Positions 18,190 to 27,662 are shown, counted from the first letter of the stretch. The stretch: 42,515 nucleotides of DNA from CAVVYV01 sp963818205 (GCA_963818205.1 CAWFRG010000006.1:1-42515); one strand, 5' to 3'. Translations and numbers: made by a program. Notes: a model not told the origin generated them from the sequence alone.

Positions 18190-18375
18190 ATCCGCTTCCC
18201 GGCCCGAGACCTGGGCCGCCTTTCCGATGATCGTCGGCTGCAGGATGTAGTTCTCGACCTGTGGTAGACCACCATCACGATCGCGAAGACGGTCAAGGCC
18301 TCGGGGCTGACCGACAGCGCGACGGTCCCGGATAATGATGCCGGCGATCGTGAACGCGATTCAGCGAATCACGCG
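18190..18375 (-). pseudogene. Fragment of an AI-2E-family transporter
   Basis: On the minus strand ALTVFAIVMVVY and, after a frame change, QVENYILQPTIIGKAAQ are readable. They match VIVVYQQVENYILQPTIIGKAA in the intact transporter at 29163-30278. Only about 60 codons of a 370-residue protein remain. The fragment starts about 55 bases right of tRNA core copy 2, so it may have been cut by a past integration or deletion at that point. Confidence 0.65.
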
Positions 18376-18440
18376 AAATGCGTGACGACCGGTCACCCCG
18401 ATCGTCGCGACCCTTCGGTGATATGGAGGAGGGGCTACAG

Positions 18441-18779
18441 ATGAGCGCGCCTGGCCACAGCGGTGATGTACGTCAGCAGGCCGGACAGCGGCCGGCGGCG
18501 GCGGTGGGGGCGCGCGCGAAGGCCTGGTCGAAACGAGTCTTCCTGGGCGATTGGCACCCGATCCTCCGCGACCCGCTTGACCTCGTCCGGATCAGCTTCG
18601 TCGTCGGCGCTGCGGCGTTCGCGCTCGCCGGCGACGGGCACCTGTTCATCGGTGAGACCGACACCATCACCGACCTGGCCGACGGGTTCCTCGGTGCCGC
18701 ACTCGGCGGTCTGATCCTCGCCGGCTGGGCGGTCGGCCGCTACACGACCCGGCGGGTCCCGAGGGCCCTCCGCGAGTAG
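18441..18779 (+). CDS. Small two-helix membrane protein of unknown function
   Basis: 112 residues from the ATG at 18441, which has GGAGGAGG six to nine bases upstream. The N-terminal 40 residues are hydrophilic, then VFLGDWHPILRDPLDLVRIS leads into two hydrophobic stretches, FVVGAAAFALA and FLGAALGGLILAGWAVG, ending in a basic tail TTRRVPRALRE. No family was recognised. Its stop lies eight bases before the GH15 gene, so the two are likely one transcript and it may be a membrane partner for that enzyme. Confidence 0.6.
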   Translation: MSAPGHSGDVRQQAGQRPAAAVGARAKAWSKRVFLGDWHPILRDPLDLVRISFVVGAAAFALAGDGHLFIGETDTITDLADGFLGAALGGLILAGWAVGRYTTRRVPRALRE

Positions 18780-18787
18780 ACGACAGG

Positions 18788-20692
18788 ATGAGCGTGGAAG
18801 CCGCCATGCCGCAGGACGCCGAGATGCCGCAAAGCGCGGCAGCGCCGTCGCCGTTCACGCCGATCGCCAACTACGGCTTCCTTTCCAACTGCCACACGGG
18901 CGCACTTGTTGCCCCGGACGGCACGGTCGACTGGCTGTGCGTCCCGCGCTTCGACGCGCCGAGCGTCTTCGGCGCGCTGCTCGACCGCGGCGCGGGCGGC
19001 TTCCGGTTCGCTCCGTTCGGGATCAACGTCCCCAGCGACCGGATCTATGAGCCGGGGACCAACTCACTCGTAACGTCGTGGAAGACGTCCACGGGCTGGG
19101 TGGTCATTCGCGACGCGCTGACGATGGGACCGCGCCGCGGGGAGGATACGGTCACACCCCACACCCGGCCGCCGTCCGACGAGGATGCCGACCACGCGCT
19201 CGTCCGGACCGCGATGTGCATCGACGGCACGGTCGAGATCGACCTCGTGTGCGAGCCCGGGTTCGATTATGGCCGCCTTCCCGGCGAGTGGACGCTGAGC
19301 GAAGATCGGCATCGAGCCGATGCGACCGGGGCCGAGCAGGCACTTCGGCTGCAGACCGACATGCTCCTCGGCATCGAGGAGGGCCGGGCTCGGGCCCGCC
19401 ACGTCCTGCGCGCCGGCGAGACGGTCTACTGCGCGCTCGCCTGGAGCGAGGAAGCACGTGTCCCGACCACCGTCGAGGAGGCCGCCGGGCAGCTCGAGGC
19501 CACGACGAGGTTCTGGCGTGACTGGCTCGCGCGCGCGGCGATCCCCGACCACGAGCTCGGCCCGCTGATCCAGCGGTCGGCGCTGACGATCAAGGGCCTC
19601 ACGTACATGCCGACCGGCGCGACCATCGCGGCGCTCACCACCTCGCTGCCGGAGACACCCGCCGGGGAGCGGAACTGGGACTACCGCTACACCTGGATCC
19701 GCGACTCCACCTTCCTTCTGCGGGCGTTGCACTACCTGCTGCTCGATTGGGAGGCGGACGAGTTCATGCAGTTCATCGCCGACCTCGACCGCAATGACGA
19801 TGGCGGCCTGCAGATCATGTATGGGATCGACGGTCGCCAGGATCTGACGGAATCGGTGCGCGAGGACCTGTCCGGCTACGCCGGCGCACGCCCTGTCCGC
19901 ATCGGCAACGGGGCCTTCGACCAGCGGCAGAACGACGTCTACGGAGCCGCACTCGACTCGGTCCTGCTGCATAGCGTCCGCAGCCGGCGGATTCCGCGGC
20001 GCCTGTGGCCGCTCGTGCAGGCCCAGGCTGAGTGCGCGAAAGGGGTTTGGCGTCAACCCGACCAGGGGATCTGGGAGGCGCGCGGCAAGCCGCGGCACTA
20101 CGTCTCGTCAAAGCTGATGTGCTGGGTCGCGCTCGACCGCGCAGCCGAACTCGCGAACATACGCGGAGAAGCGGCGCTCGCCGAGAGCTGGACACAGACG
20201 GGCTCGGAGATCAAGTCGGACATCCTCGAGCACGGGGTCGACAAGCGCGGGGTCCTGCGCCAACACTACGAAACCGACGCGCTCGATGCTTCGACTCTCC
20301 TGGCGGCGATCTTCGGGTTCCTGCCGGGCGACGATCCAACGCTGCGTGCCACCGTGCTCGCGGTCGCAGACGAGCTGAGTGAGCAAGGATTCGTGCAGCG
20401 ATACCGCACGGACCAGACCGACGACGGACTGTCGGGCAAGGAGGGGAGCTTCGTGATCTGCTCCTTCTGGCTGGTATCGGCGCTGGCGATCGTGGGCCAG
20501 ACGCGCCGGGCGAGAGAGCTGATGGAGCGCCTCGTGAAGGCCGCATCTCCACTTGGGCTGTATGCGGAAGAGTTCGACGTCGAGAGCGGTAGGCACCTGG
20601 GGAACTTCCCGCAGGCCTTCTCGCACCTCGCGCTGGTGGAGGCGGCCGCACGGCTCATCGTGGCAGAGGGCCTCGACGAAGTGGTCCGTTGA
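18788..20692 (+). CDS. Glycoside hydrolase family 15 protein (glucoamylase/trehalase-like)
   Basis: 634 residues, intact. The N-terminal beta-sandwich domain has IANYGFLSNCHTGALVAPDGTVDWLCVPRFDAPSVF, and the (alpha/alpha)6 barrel follows. GH15 hallmarks: NWDYRYTWIRDSTFLLRAL near residue 300; DQGIWEARG near residue 427, which contains the probable general acid Glu; and GLYAEEFD near residue 590, which contains the probable general base Glu. Related bacterial enzymes hydrolyse alpha-glucosidic bonds, and in actinobacteria many act on trehalose. No signal peptide is visible, so it is probably cytoplasmic; trehalose or glycogen turnover under stress is a reasonable role. It follows a small membrane protein gene after an eight-base gap. 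Confidence 0.9.
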   Translation: MSVEAAMPQDAEMPQSAAAPSPFTPIANYGFLSNCHTGALVAPDGTVDWLCVPRFDAPSVFGALLDRGAGGFRFAPFGINVPSDRIYEPGTNSLVTSWKTSTGWVVIRDALTMGPRRGEDTVTPHTRPPSDEDADHALVRTAMCIDGTVEIDLVCEPGFDYGRLPGEWTLSEDRHRADATGAEQALRLQTDMLLGIEEGRARARHVLRAGETVYCALAWSEEARVPTTVEEAAGQLEATTRFWRDWLARAAIPDHELGPLIQRSALTIKGLTYMPTGATIAALTTSLPETPAGERNWDYRYTWIRDSTFLLRALHYLLLDWEADEFMQFIADLDRNDDGGLQIMYGIDGRQDLTESVREDLSGYAGARPVRIGNGAFDQRQNDVYGAALDSVLLHSVRSRRIPRRLWPLVQAQAECAKGVWRQPDQGIWEARGKPRHYVSSKLMCWVALDRAAELANIRGEAALAESWTQTGSEIKSDILEHGVDKRGVLRQHYETDALDASTLLAAIFGFLPGDDPTLRATVLAVADELSEQGFVQRYRTDQTDDGLSGKEGSFVICSFWLVSALAIVGQTRRARELMERLVKAASPLGLYAEEFDVESGRHLGNFPQAFSHLALVEAAARLIVAEGLDEVVR

Positions 20693-20719
20693 GCTCGCTC
20701 GTCGCCGCTCGGCGGCGTC

Positions 20720-20850
20720 TCAGCGCCCGCTACCGGCCGGCGCGGGGGCCGAGCCGGATTCGGTCTGCTGCCCGTGGTGGACCTTGGCTTTCAGCTCCTC
20801 GAGCTTCGCGTTGACGGCCGCGTTGTGCCCACCCACGCCGCGTGGATGAG
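20720..20850 (-). pseudogene. Possible C-terminal remnant of an unidentified gene
   Basis: A minus-strand frame reads HNAAVNAKLEELKAKVHHG followed by an Ala/Pro-rich tail to a stop at 20720. It resembles the charged C-terminal tail of a membrane protein, but no start or upstream body is seen before the DUF2252 gene end. Treat as weak. Confidence 0.2.
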
Positions 20851-20887
20851 CCCACGCGGCGCCGCACGCTACCGATGATCCCCGTGC

Positions 20888-22303
20888 TCAGAGGTCGGGC
20901 CGAGCCTCGATCCGCCCCGAGTCCGCGGCGGCCGAGAAGGCCTTGAAGTCCTGCTCGTTCTGGTCCGCATACGCCTCCGAGAAGTCGGCGATGGCGCGGT
21001 CGAAGCCGTCGCCGCCGCCAAGGTAGGAGGCGATCTCGATCGCATTCCCCGAGCGGGCATGTGCGCGCGCCAGCGTCCCGCCGCACAGCGTCGCGTAGAC
21101 CTGCATGCCCTCGACGTCGAATCGCTCGATCTCCGCGGAGCCCTTGCCGTCCCAGAGCTGCCGAACGTAGAACTCACGTTTGCGAACGCGGCCGAGCCCC
21201 TGGCCCACCAGCCCCGGGCCCGTCAACCAGCCGAGGAGGATGTCGCTGGCCGCCTGCATCAGCCGCTGTCCTTCGACGACCCGCCGGCCCTGGTGCCTGA
21301 AGCGGGGGTGACCGGCATAGGGTTCGAGCACCGACGGCCCTGTCTCCTTTACCTGGAGGAAGAGTGGGTCCTTCTCGTCCCGCCCCAGCAGCAGCACGAT
21401 CCAGCACCGGGTGCCCACGCTGCCGACCCCGACGACCTTGTGCGCAGCATCGACGTAGCGGTAGCGGTCCACGAGGTGGCGGACGTCGGGGTGCACGCTG
21501 CGGCGGTACTCCTCGATCAGGCGCTCCAGCAGCGGCTGCAGGTCGACCTTGATGCCCTCCTCCTCAGCAAGCTCTGCGAGCGGGACGATCAGTGGCGGGT
21601 CGCTGATGATGCGCAGGGCGTCGCCCTCACCCCGGGTGAGCTTGTCGAGCGCCCGCAGGCTGTTCTTGCGCTCCGCCTTGGCGACTGTTCGATCGAGCTG
21701 CTTGCCCCGGTTCGCGGCCCTGTGAGAGCGGAAGTGCTCGACCGTGTCGACGTCGACGCGCGAGTACCAGATGTCCAAATCGCGCATCGATGCCAGTCTC
21801 CTGATCTCTTTGCGGTACTCGCGCGCCGCTGTCGCCTCGACCTTTTGCCGCTTCCCCGACTTGAAGCCCAGGTGGCGAGCCGCGACGGCGAAGCTTGCCG
21901 CAAGCCGCTTGACGTCCCACTCGAACGGCCCGGGATAGGTCTCGTCGAAGTCGTTGATGTCGAAGATCAGGCGGCGGTCGGGCGCCATGAAGGCACCGAA
22001 GTTCGAGAGGTGCGCGTCGCCGCAGAGCTGGACCTCGAGGCCGGTGTTCGGGACGGCGCCCAGGTCGGCGGCCATGATCGCGGCGGCTCCGCGATAGAAG
22101 CTCAACGGCGACACGAGCATCCGCCCGTGCCGGATCGGGACGAGTTCGGGCACGCGGGTCGCGTCCTGGCGCTCGAGGGTCTCAACGGGATCGGGGCGAT
22201 CCGGGCTCGGCTGCCAGTCCCCGTGACCCGAGCGCGGAGCCCTCGACCGCGCCGCCTTGCCCGCGGCCTTTCGCTCGCTCGGGGTGATTCGAGTCGTCGG
22301 CAC
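20888..22303 (-). CDS. DUF2252 family protein
   Basis: About 471 residues. The family signature is well preserved: RHGRMLVSPLSFYRGAA, MAADLGAVPNTGLEVQLCGDAHLSNFGAFMAPDRRLIFDINDFDETYPGPFEWDVKRLAASFAVA, then later QVKETGPSVLEPYAG and GRRVVEGQRLMQAASDILLGW. The pattern G-D-x-H-x-x-N and D-x-N-D-F-D resembles aminoglycoside/homoserine-kinase-like phosphotransferases, so a small-molecule kinase fold is plausible but the substrate is unknown. A GTG at 22303 with GAAGGGAAG upstream is preferred over a TTG at 22333. It is convergent with the GH15 gene; DUF2252 genes are often found in stress islands of soil bacteria. Confidence 0.85.
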   Translation of the reverse strand: MPTTRITPSERKAAGKAARSRAPRSGHGDWQPSPDRPDPVETLERQDATRVPELVPIRHGRMLVSPLSFYRGAAAIMAADLGAVPNTGLEVQLCGDAHLSNFGAFMAPDRRLIFDINDFDETYPGPFEWDVKRLAASFAVAARHLGFKSGKRQKVEATAAREYRKEIRRLASMRDLDIWYSRVDVDTVEHFRSHRAANRGKQLDRTVAKAERKNSLRALDKLTRGEGDALRIISDPPLIVPLAELAEEEGIKVDLQPLLERLIEEYRRSVHPDVRHLVDRYRYVDAAHKVVGVGSVGTRCWIVLLLGRDEKDPLFLQVKETGPSVLEPYAGHPRFRHQGRRVVEGQRLMQAASDILLGWLTGPGLVGQGLGRVRKREFYVRQLWDGKGSAEIERFDVEGMQVYATLCGGTLARAHARSGNAIEIASYLGGGDGFDRAIADFSEAYADQNEQDFKAFSAAADSGRIEARPDL

Positions 22304-22424
22304 CGCTTCCCTTCGGTCGTGACTCGACTCCAAACTAGTTCGTCCGGCCTTGTCCGCACAAGCAAACAGGTTTCGGCCGCTTCTGGGCCAAAGCGGCGAA
22401 TTTCAACCGATTCCGGCGGCTGCA

Positions 22425-22453
22425 GGGCGGCCCGCAGCAAGTGCGGACCGCCC
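22425..22453 (-). terminator. Terminator-like hairpin after the DUF7144 gene
   Basis: GGGCGG and CCGCCC pair, then one C/A mismatch, then CCGC and GCGG, around a seven-base loop. It lies about 20 bases beyond the stop of the DUF7144 gene. No U-run is evident. Confidence 0.45.
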
Positions 22454-22471
22454 CTCGGAAGCTGTCGGGGC

Positions 22472-22873
22472 CTAGTCCCAGTCCTCGTCCCAGCCCGCCG
22501 TGAGCCCGTAGATGATCGTCACGTCGAGGATGATGATCAGGAACGCCCAGAGCGGTGCTGCGGGGAACCAGACGATCTGTGCGATCGCGTTCAGGGAGAC
22601 GAAGAAGACCGCGGCCCAGCGCGCCGCGTCGCTGCGGGCAAACAGCCCCACCCCGGTCAGGGCCACGAGCGAACCCAGGATCAGATACACCCAGCCCCAG
22701 GTCGTGGCATTGGAGATGATCACCCCGTTGCCGCCGACGATCACGTTCTTGTCTTCGAGGATCGCCGCCAGCCCCCAGAATGCATCGAGCGAACCGACGA
22801 TCAACAGGACGATACCGGCGAAGATCGCCCAGTCGGACGACTCTCTCTCCCGGACTGATCTGGATGCCTCCAT
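22472..22873 (-). CDS. DUF7144-type four-helix membrane protein
   Basis: 133 residues starting MEASRSVRERESSDWAIFAG at ATG 22873, with AGGAGG seven bases upstream. Four hydrophobic helices follow: FAGIVLLIVGSLDAFWGLAAI, TWGWVYLILGSLVALTGVGLF, WAAVFFVSLNAIAQIVWFP and LWAFLIIILDVTIIYGLTA, and an acidic tail DEDWD. This small membrane family is common in Actinomycetota and has no known biochemical role. Its own ribosome site and terminator suggest a separate transcript. Confidence 0.8.
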   Translation of the reverse strand: MEASRSVRERESSDWAIFAGIVLLIVGSLDAFWGLAAILEDKNVIVGGNGVIISNATTWGWVYLILGSLVALTGVGLFARSDAARWAAVFFVSLNAIAQIVWFPAAPLWAFLIIILDVTIIYGLTAGWDEDWD

Positions 22874-22975
22874 TTGCTGCCTCCTTTGCTTGCGTCCCGT
22901 TGTGGAAACGCGGTTGAGCACGAGCCGACCAGAGAAGAAGCGAAGACGCAACGTGGTCGCGTGCCGGCTGAAATT

Positions 22976-23015
22976 GAGTGGCGCGCGGAGTCGGGTTCTG
23001 GCCCGCGCGCCACTC
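22976..23015 (-). terminator. Terminator of the coiled-coil protein gene
   Basis: A perfect 13-pair stem, GAGTGGCGCGCGG and CCGCGCGCCACTC, around a 14-base loop, starting 11 bases past the stop codon. On the minus strand AATTTC follows the stem. Confidence 0.65.
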
Positions 23016-23025
23016 AAGTAAACGG

Positions 23026-23469
23026 TCAGGCCGCCGAGAGCTCGGCCGCCTCGTCCAGTGCCAGTTGAGCCTCGAGCACGTCGTACTCGGCTTCCTCGAT
23101 CGCGCTGTAGGCGAACTCAACCGCGACCTCGGCGTCGTCCACTCTCCTCTCGGCACGCCGCTCGGCTCGATGCACATCGAGCTCAGTCTTCTTCGTCTCG
23201 ACCTGTTCTCGGATCTTCGCGACATGCTCGTTCCACGAGCGCTGCACATCGCTCCACGAGGCCGAGATCTTGTCCTTGCTTGCGTCCACAGACTCGCCAA
23301 GCTTCTTCGAGTGGGCCTGAGCGGAGTCGCGCGCGGTCGCGACGTCCTTTTCAAGGTCCCCCTTCTTCTTGTCCCGAGCGTCTGCGGCGCGGTCCTGGGC
23401 CTCCTTGGCCCGAGCCGAAAGCTCAGCCAATCTGTCTGATAGGGCGGACAATTGGTCCGATACAGCCAT
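23026..23469 (-). CDS. Highly charged coiled-coil protein of unknown function
   Basis: 147 residues, almost wholly helical: LSALSDRLAELSARAKEAQD, then DKKKGDLEKDVATARDSAQA, SASWSDVQRSWNEHVAKIRE, ELDVHRAERRAERRVDDAEV and an acidic Ala-rich end. Lysine, glutamate and alanine dominate, with long heptad-like stretches and no membrane segment. ATG 23469 has AGGAGG about eight bases upstream. Composition resembles LEA-like or CsbD-like stress proteins of soil actinobacteria, but no named family was recognised. It diverges from the LuxR gene, which may regulate it. Confidence 0.7.
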   Translation of the reverse strand: MAVSDQLSALSDRLAELSARAKEAQDRAADARDKKKGDLEKDVATARDSAQAHSKKLGESVDASKDKISASWSDVQRSWNEHVAKIREQVETKKTELDVHRAERRAERRVDDAEVAVEFAYSAIEEAEYDVLEAQLALDEAAELSAA

Positions 23470-23600
23470 GTCAACCTCCTTCGAGTTTGATTTCAACCTT
23501 CCTCTTGTTATGGCGGAGGGTGAGGGATGGCCGGGTGAGCGGTCGTCATCCATTCTTGGTGATGTTCGGCACGTCACAATCGCCACGCGCGCCCGCAAAC

Positions 23601-26396
23601 ATGAGATGCTGGGCGATGATGAACACCAACCGGGACCGCCTCGAAGCGGGCCCCGGAAGGGTTCGGCGTCTCGACTCCGCCCGTCCGTGGGCCCCGGATT
23701 CACCCGCGAGCGAAGAAGGGACCGACGTCGCGGCACATCAGGCCCGGCAGGGGCTGCCTCCGCGCAGCCGGTTGGTCCGCCGCAAGGCACTGCTCGAGCG
23801 GCTCTCGGCATGCCCTCCGGGCGGGGTGGCGCTCGTCTGCGGACCTGCCGGCAGCGGCAAGACGGTGCTGCTCCGCTCCTGGGCCGAGGCGGCGGGCCCC
23901 GACGAGCGTGTCGCCTGGGTGGCGGTCGAGCGCGGCGAACAGGATGCCCAGCATTTCTGGCTCTCGGTGATCGACGCGCTCGCCGATGCGGACGGCAAGG
24001 ACCTCATCGAGCGGGCCGCCCCGACGCCGGAATTCCGCGGCGAGGCACTGGTCGAGCGCCTGCTCTCCGACCTGGAATCGCTCGAGGGGTGGCTCGTGCT
24101 CGTGATCGACGATCTGCACGAGCTCGACTCTTCCGAGGGGCTCCGGTGCCTTGAGCACTTTCTCGCCCGCATGCCGCCCCACCTCAGGGTGGTGCTGACA
24201 AGCCGCGAGGAGCCGCAGCTCGGGCTCCATCGCCTCCGCCTCGCGGGTGAGCTGACGGAGATTCGGGCACCCGATCTCCGCTTCTCGCCGGAGGAGACGC
24301 GGGAGCTGTTCGAGGGGAGCGGGACCGCGCTCTCGGAGGAGGCGCTGGTGCTGCTTCACGAGCGGACCGAGGGGTGGGCGGCGGGTCTGCGGCTCGCGGC
24401 GATGTCTCTCACCGACCACCCGGAGCCCGAGCGGTTCGTGAAGGATTTCTCAGGCAGCGAGCGCACGGTCGCGGGCTACCTAGTGGCCGAGGTGCTCGAT
24501 CGCCAGCCGGCGGAGGTCCGGGAGCTGCTCCTGCGGACCTCGATCCTCGACCGGGTGAGCGGACCGCTCGCCGACCTCCTGACTGGCGGCTCGGGCTCGG
24601 AGCGGATCCTGCATGGCCTGGAGGAGGCGAATGCCTTCGTCACGTCGCTCGACCCGGCCCGCTCCTGGTTTCGCTATCACCGCCTGTTCGCCGACTTCCT
24701 GCGGCTGGAGTTGCGACGCACCGACCCCGCGAGCATTAACCCCCTGCACCGGAAAGCCGCCGCTTGGTACGCCGGACACGGGCATCCAGTGGAGGCGATT
24801 CGTCACGCCCAGGCGGCCGAGGATTGGCGGCACGCCTCGCGCCTGCTGACCGACAGCTACATCAGCCTGTTCTTGGATGGGCGCCGGGCGACGGTCCGCG
24901 GGCTGCTCGCCGACTTCCCTACGGAGGCCGCGACGACGGATCCGGAATTGGCGATCGCACTCGCGGGCGCTGGGCTGTTCGCACGCCGACCGGAAGAGGT
25001 GACGAGCTACATCGATCTCGCCGAGCGGCAGGCGGGGACGGTGCCGGATGAGCGGCGCTCGCTCTTCAAGCTCCGGGTTGCCTACACGAAGCTGTGGCAG
25101 GCCGGCCGCCGAGGTGATCTCTCCGCAGCACGCGAAGCGATGCGGTCATTCGAGGAGGCGCTGGCGACCCAGCCGGCGGGAGGGGTGCCCCAGCTGGCCG
25201 AGCATCGGGTTGCGGCGCTCACGACCGTCGGCGTCGTCGAGCTCTGGACCGGGGAAGTCGCTGATGCCGTGCGTCACCTCGATGAGGCGCGCGAGCTGGC
25301 GCGCCGAATCGAACGCCCCTACCAGGAGATCGGGGCCCTCGCCCATCTGGGGGTGGCGGTGCGGATGAATGGAGAGAGCTTCGCCAACGGGCTCCGGCTC
25401 CTCGAGCAAGCGGTCGCGCTCGCCGAGGCTCACGGGTGGGCAGACGATCCCATCGAAGGCGCTCCCGCCCTCGCATTCCTAGGTTCCGAGCTGGTCTACC
25501 TCGGCCGCTTCGAGGAGGCGCAGCTGAATCTCGAGCGCGCAGAGCGCGCTCTGGCCAGAGAGGGGGCGCACCTGACCGAGCTTGTCATCCGCCACGCGTG
25601 GGGCATGCTGCGCTTCGGGCAGGGCCGGCTCGAGGACGCGCTCGCGGCGTTCCGGCAGACGGAGAGGATGAGGGCCCTTCTGAGCGAGGACGTGACGATC
25701 GACCCCCGGGGACGGATCGTGCAGGTGCGGGCGCGGATGGGCGAAACGGCTCCCGCTCGGGCCGCGCTCGACGAGCTCGGCCCCAAGGAGCGCGACTCGG
25801 CCTTCGGGCGAATCGCGGTCGCGCAGATTCACCTGGTGGAGGACAGCCCCGAGCAGGCTGTGGACGTGCTTGCCCCGGTGATCGAAGGCGCCTCCGAGGT
25901 TTCGTGGCAGGTTGACCCGCGGATGGAGTCGATCGAGGCACTCCTATACGACGCTGCGGCCCGCGACAAGCTCGGGGAAGCCCGCGCAGCGGAGGCGTCG
26001 CTGGAGCGGGCGCTCGAGCTCGCCGAGCCCGAGGGGATCATCCTGCCGTTCGCGTTCGCCCCGGTGCAGGGTCTGCTGAAGCGCCACCCGAGGCACGGCA
26101 CGGCACACGCCAGCCTGCTCTCCCAGATTCTCGACGTCCTGGCCGGGTCGTCGCCGGCCTCCCGCGGCGAGGCCGCGCCGATGCTGGACGAACTGAGCGA
26201 GGCTGAGCTCCGCGTCGTCAGGTACCTGCCGAGCAACCTGAAGGCACCGGAGATCGCTGCCGAGCTGTTCGTCTCGCCGAATACGGTGCGGACGCACCTG
26301 CGCCACATCTACTCCAAGCTCGATGCGCACAGCCGCCGCGAGGCCGTCGATCGGGCGCGGGAGCTCGGGCTGCTTGCACCCTCGCGCGTGCGCTAG
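23601..26396 (+). CDS. Large ATP-dependent LuxR family regulator (MalT/LAL-like)
   Basis: About 931 residues. An AAA/STAND NTPase domain opens the protein, with Walker A CGPAGSGKTVLLRSWAEAAG near residue 80 and Walker B WLVLVIDDLHELDSSEGL near 166, then LRVVLTSREEP (sensor-like) and GWAAGLRLAAMSL, as in MalT. The middle is a run of helical TPR-like repeats. The C-terminal LuxR helix-turn-helix is LSEAELRVVRYLPSNLKAPEIAAELFVSPNTVRTHLRHIYSKLDAHSRREAV. Such proteins are activators that sense a ligand through the NTPase/TPR part. Start choice among ATG 23601, 23616 and 23619 is not settled by a ribosome site. It lies head-to-head with the coiled-coil gene and centrally in the stress/envelope block. 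Confidence 0.88.
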   Translation: MRCWAMMNTNRDRLEAGPGRVRRLDSARPWAPDSPASEEGTDVAAHQARQGLPPRSRLVRRKALLERLSACPPGGVALVCGPAGSGKTVLLRSWAEAAGPDERVAWVAVERGEQDAQHFWLSVIDALADADGKDLIERAAPTPEFRGEALVERLLSDLESLEGWLVLVIDDLHELDSSEGLRCLEHFLARMPPHLRVVLTSREEPQLGLHRLRLAGELTEIRAPDLRFSPEETRELFEGSGTALSEEALVLLHERTEGWAAGLRLAAMSLTDHPEPERFVKDFSGSERTVAGYLVAEVLDRQPAEVRELLLRTSILDRVSGPLADLLTGGSGSERILHGLEEANAFVTSLDPARSWFRYHRLFADFLRLELRRTDPASINPLHRKAAAWYAGHGHPVEAIRHAQAAEDWRHASRLLTDSYISLFLDGRRATVRGLLADFPTEAATTDPELAIALAGAGLFARRPEEVTSYIDLAERQAGTVPDERRSLFKLRVAYTKLWQAGRRGDLSAAREAMRSFEEALATQPAGGVPQLAEHRVAALTTVGVVELWTGEVADAVRHLDEARELARRIERPYQEIGALAHLGVAVRMNGESFANGLRLLEQAVALAEAHGWADDPIEGAPALAFLGSELVYLGRFEEAQLNLERAERALAREGAHLTELVIRHAWGMLRFGQGRLEDALAAFRQTERMRALLSEDVTIDPRGRIVQVRARMGETAPARAALDELGPKERDSAFGRIAVAQIHLVEDSPEQAVDVLAPVIEGASEVSWQVDPRMESIEALLYDAAARDKLGEARAAEASLERALELAEPEGIILPFAFAPVQGLLKRHPRHGTAHASLLSQILDVLAGSSPASRGEAAPMLDELSEAELRVVRYLPSNLKAPEIAAELFVSPNTVRTHLRHIYSKLDAHSRREAVDRARELGLLAPSRVR

Positions 26397-26568
26397 CGCG
26401 GCAACCTCCGTACCCCCGCGGGTCGGGACCGCCCCCACCCGGTGGTGCAAAGAGAAGGAGCAGGCCTAGCAGGACTGACGACAGGAGCCCTTCGGGCCTG
26501 ACCGCTCGTCGGTCCCACGGAGGTCCGGCCGCGAGGCGCCGTCGCGCTTCGCCATTGCGAAGTATCGA

Positions 26569-27582
26569 TTAGCGGGCTCTCCAGGTCTCGGGGGAGCTGT
26601 TGGCGGCGTCCTCGGCTTTCCGGTCCACTTCGATCGGCGATCCGCGCACGACGATCAGGCGCCACACCAGCAGCACCGCCACTAGGAGCGTGCCCACTCC
26701 CAGCAACCAGAAGGCAAGCTGCGTGTCGATCTGAGCGATCATCCAGTCGAAATTCATGCCGAAGAACCCGGTGATGAAGGTGAGCGGCAGGAAGATCGTC
26801 GCGACGACGGTGAGCCAGTACGAGGTCTCGTTCAGCCGCAGGTCGATAACGGTCGCCATGGCATTCTCCGCGGCGTCGGTCGCGTCCACCAAGCGGTTCA
26901 CCTGATCGCCTAAGCGGTCGAAGTAGCGTTCCTCATCCGCCTGTAACCCCGAGAGCCGGTCGATCTCCATCCCGATCCGCTCGGAGAGGCCCCGCTGCGA
27001 GCCAGCTCGGCGCCTCATTCCCCCGAGCCCGGAGATCATTCCCCGCAGCGTCGCTATCTGTACTCGACTGCCGCGCATTTCGGTCGACTTGATCGCCGCG
27101 TCGTCCAGCATCAGGTCGAACTCGTTCAGCGCGTCGAAGGCGGTGGCCACCATCGAGTCGAGGACCGAGTAGACGACATACTTCTCGCTTCGTCCCTCCG
27201 GCACGTCCGGGGCGAGCAGCTCGGGCAGCGACATCCGCTCCTGGTGAAGCGTCAACAGGTACTCGCCGCTGACCAGAACGTGAACCTCGACGGGCCGCAG
27301 GCGCTGTGGCGTCTCCGGCGCCCCCTCCGCCGGCTCGAGATAGCAGGTCGAGACGAAGACTACGTGCTGGCCGTCCGCGTGGAACTTTCGCGAGGGGTCG
27401 TGGGCCTCCCCGTAGCCCACCAGCGCCTGCGATGCGCGCTCGGGAATGTCCAGCGCGTCGACCAGATCGTCGAGGCCCGTCTCGCTCAGCGTAGCGTCAA
27501 GCCAGAAGAAGTCCCCACGTTTGCGCAGCGCCGCCACGCGCTCTCGGCGTTCGCCATGGAACCCGTAGAGGATCTCCGTCAC
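26569..27582 (-). CDS. corA: CorA family divalent cation transporter
   Basis: 337 residues from a GTG start. The cytoplasmic domain includes FFWLDATLSETGLDDLVDAL and RPVEVHVLVSGEYLLTLHQE; the long stalk helix contains RVQIATLRGMISGLGGMRRR. Two C-terminal helices enclose the selectivity loop GFFGMNFDWM, which has the canonical GMN motif. Family members form pentameric Mg2+ or Co2+/Ni2+/Zn2+ channels. It is intact and is the parental type of the broken CorA at 14.83-15.66 kb. It is convergent with the LuxR gene and followed upstream by a lipid kinase gene on the same strand after an 80-base gap. Confidence 0.9.
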   Translation of the reverse strand: MTEILYGFHGERRERVAALRKRGDFFWLDATLSETGLDDLVDALDIPERASQALVGYGEAHDPSRKFHADGQHVVFVSTCYLEPAEGAPETPQRLRPVEVHVLVSGEYLLTLHQERMSLPELLAPDVPEGRSEKYVVYSVLDSMVATAFDALNEFDLMLDDAAIKSTEMRGSRVQIATLRGMISGLGGMRRRAGSQRGLSERIGMEIDRLSGLQADEERYFDRLGDQVNRLVDATDAAENAMATVIDLRLNETSYWLTVVATIFLPLTFITGFFGMNFDWMIAQIDTQLAFWLLGVGTLLVAVLLVWRLIVVRGSPIEVDRKAEDAANSSPETWRAR

Positions 27583-27662
27583 GCGTCCCGAGAGTACGTT
27601 CGTCGCAGGACGGGTTCTGCGGCGACGACCATCTCATCCCGGCGATGTCATCGTCGGGTCGC

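Noticed and set aside
21059..22858. A plus-strand open frame of about 600 codons
   Set aside because: Antisense to the DUF2252 and DUF7144 genes; no recognisable domain or ribosome site.
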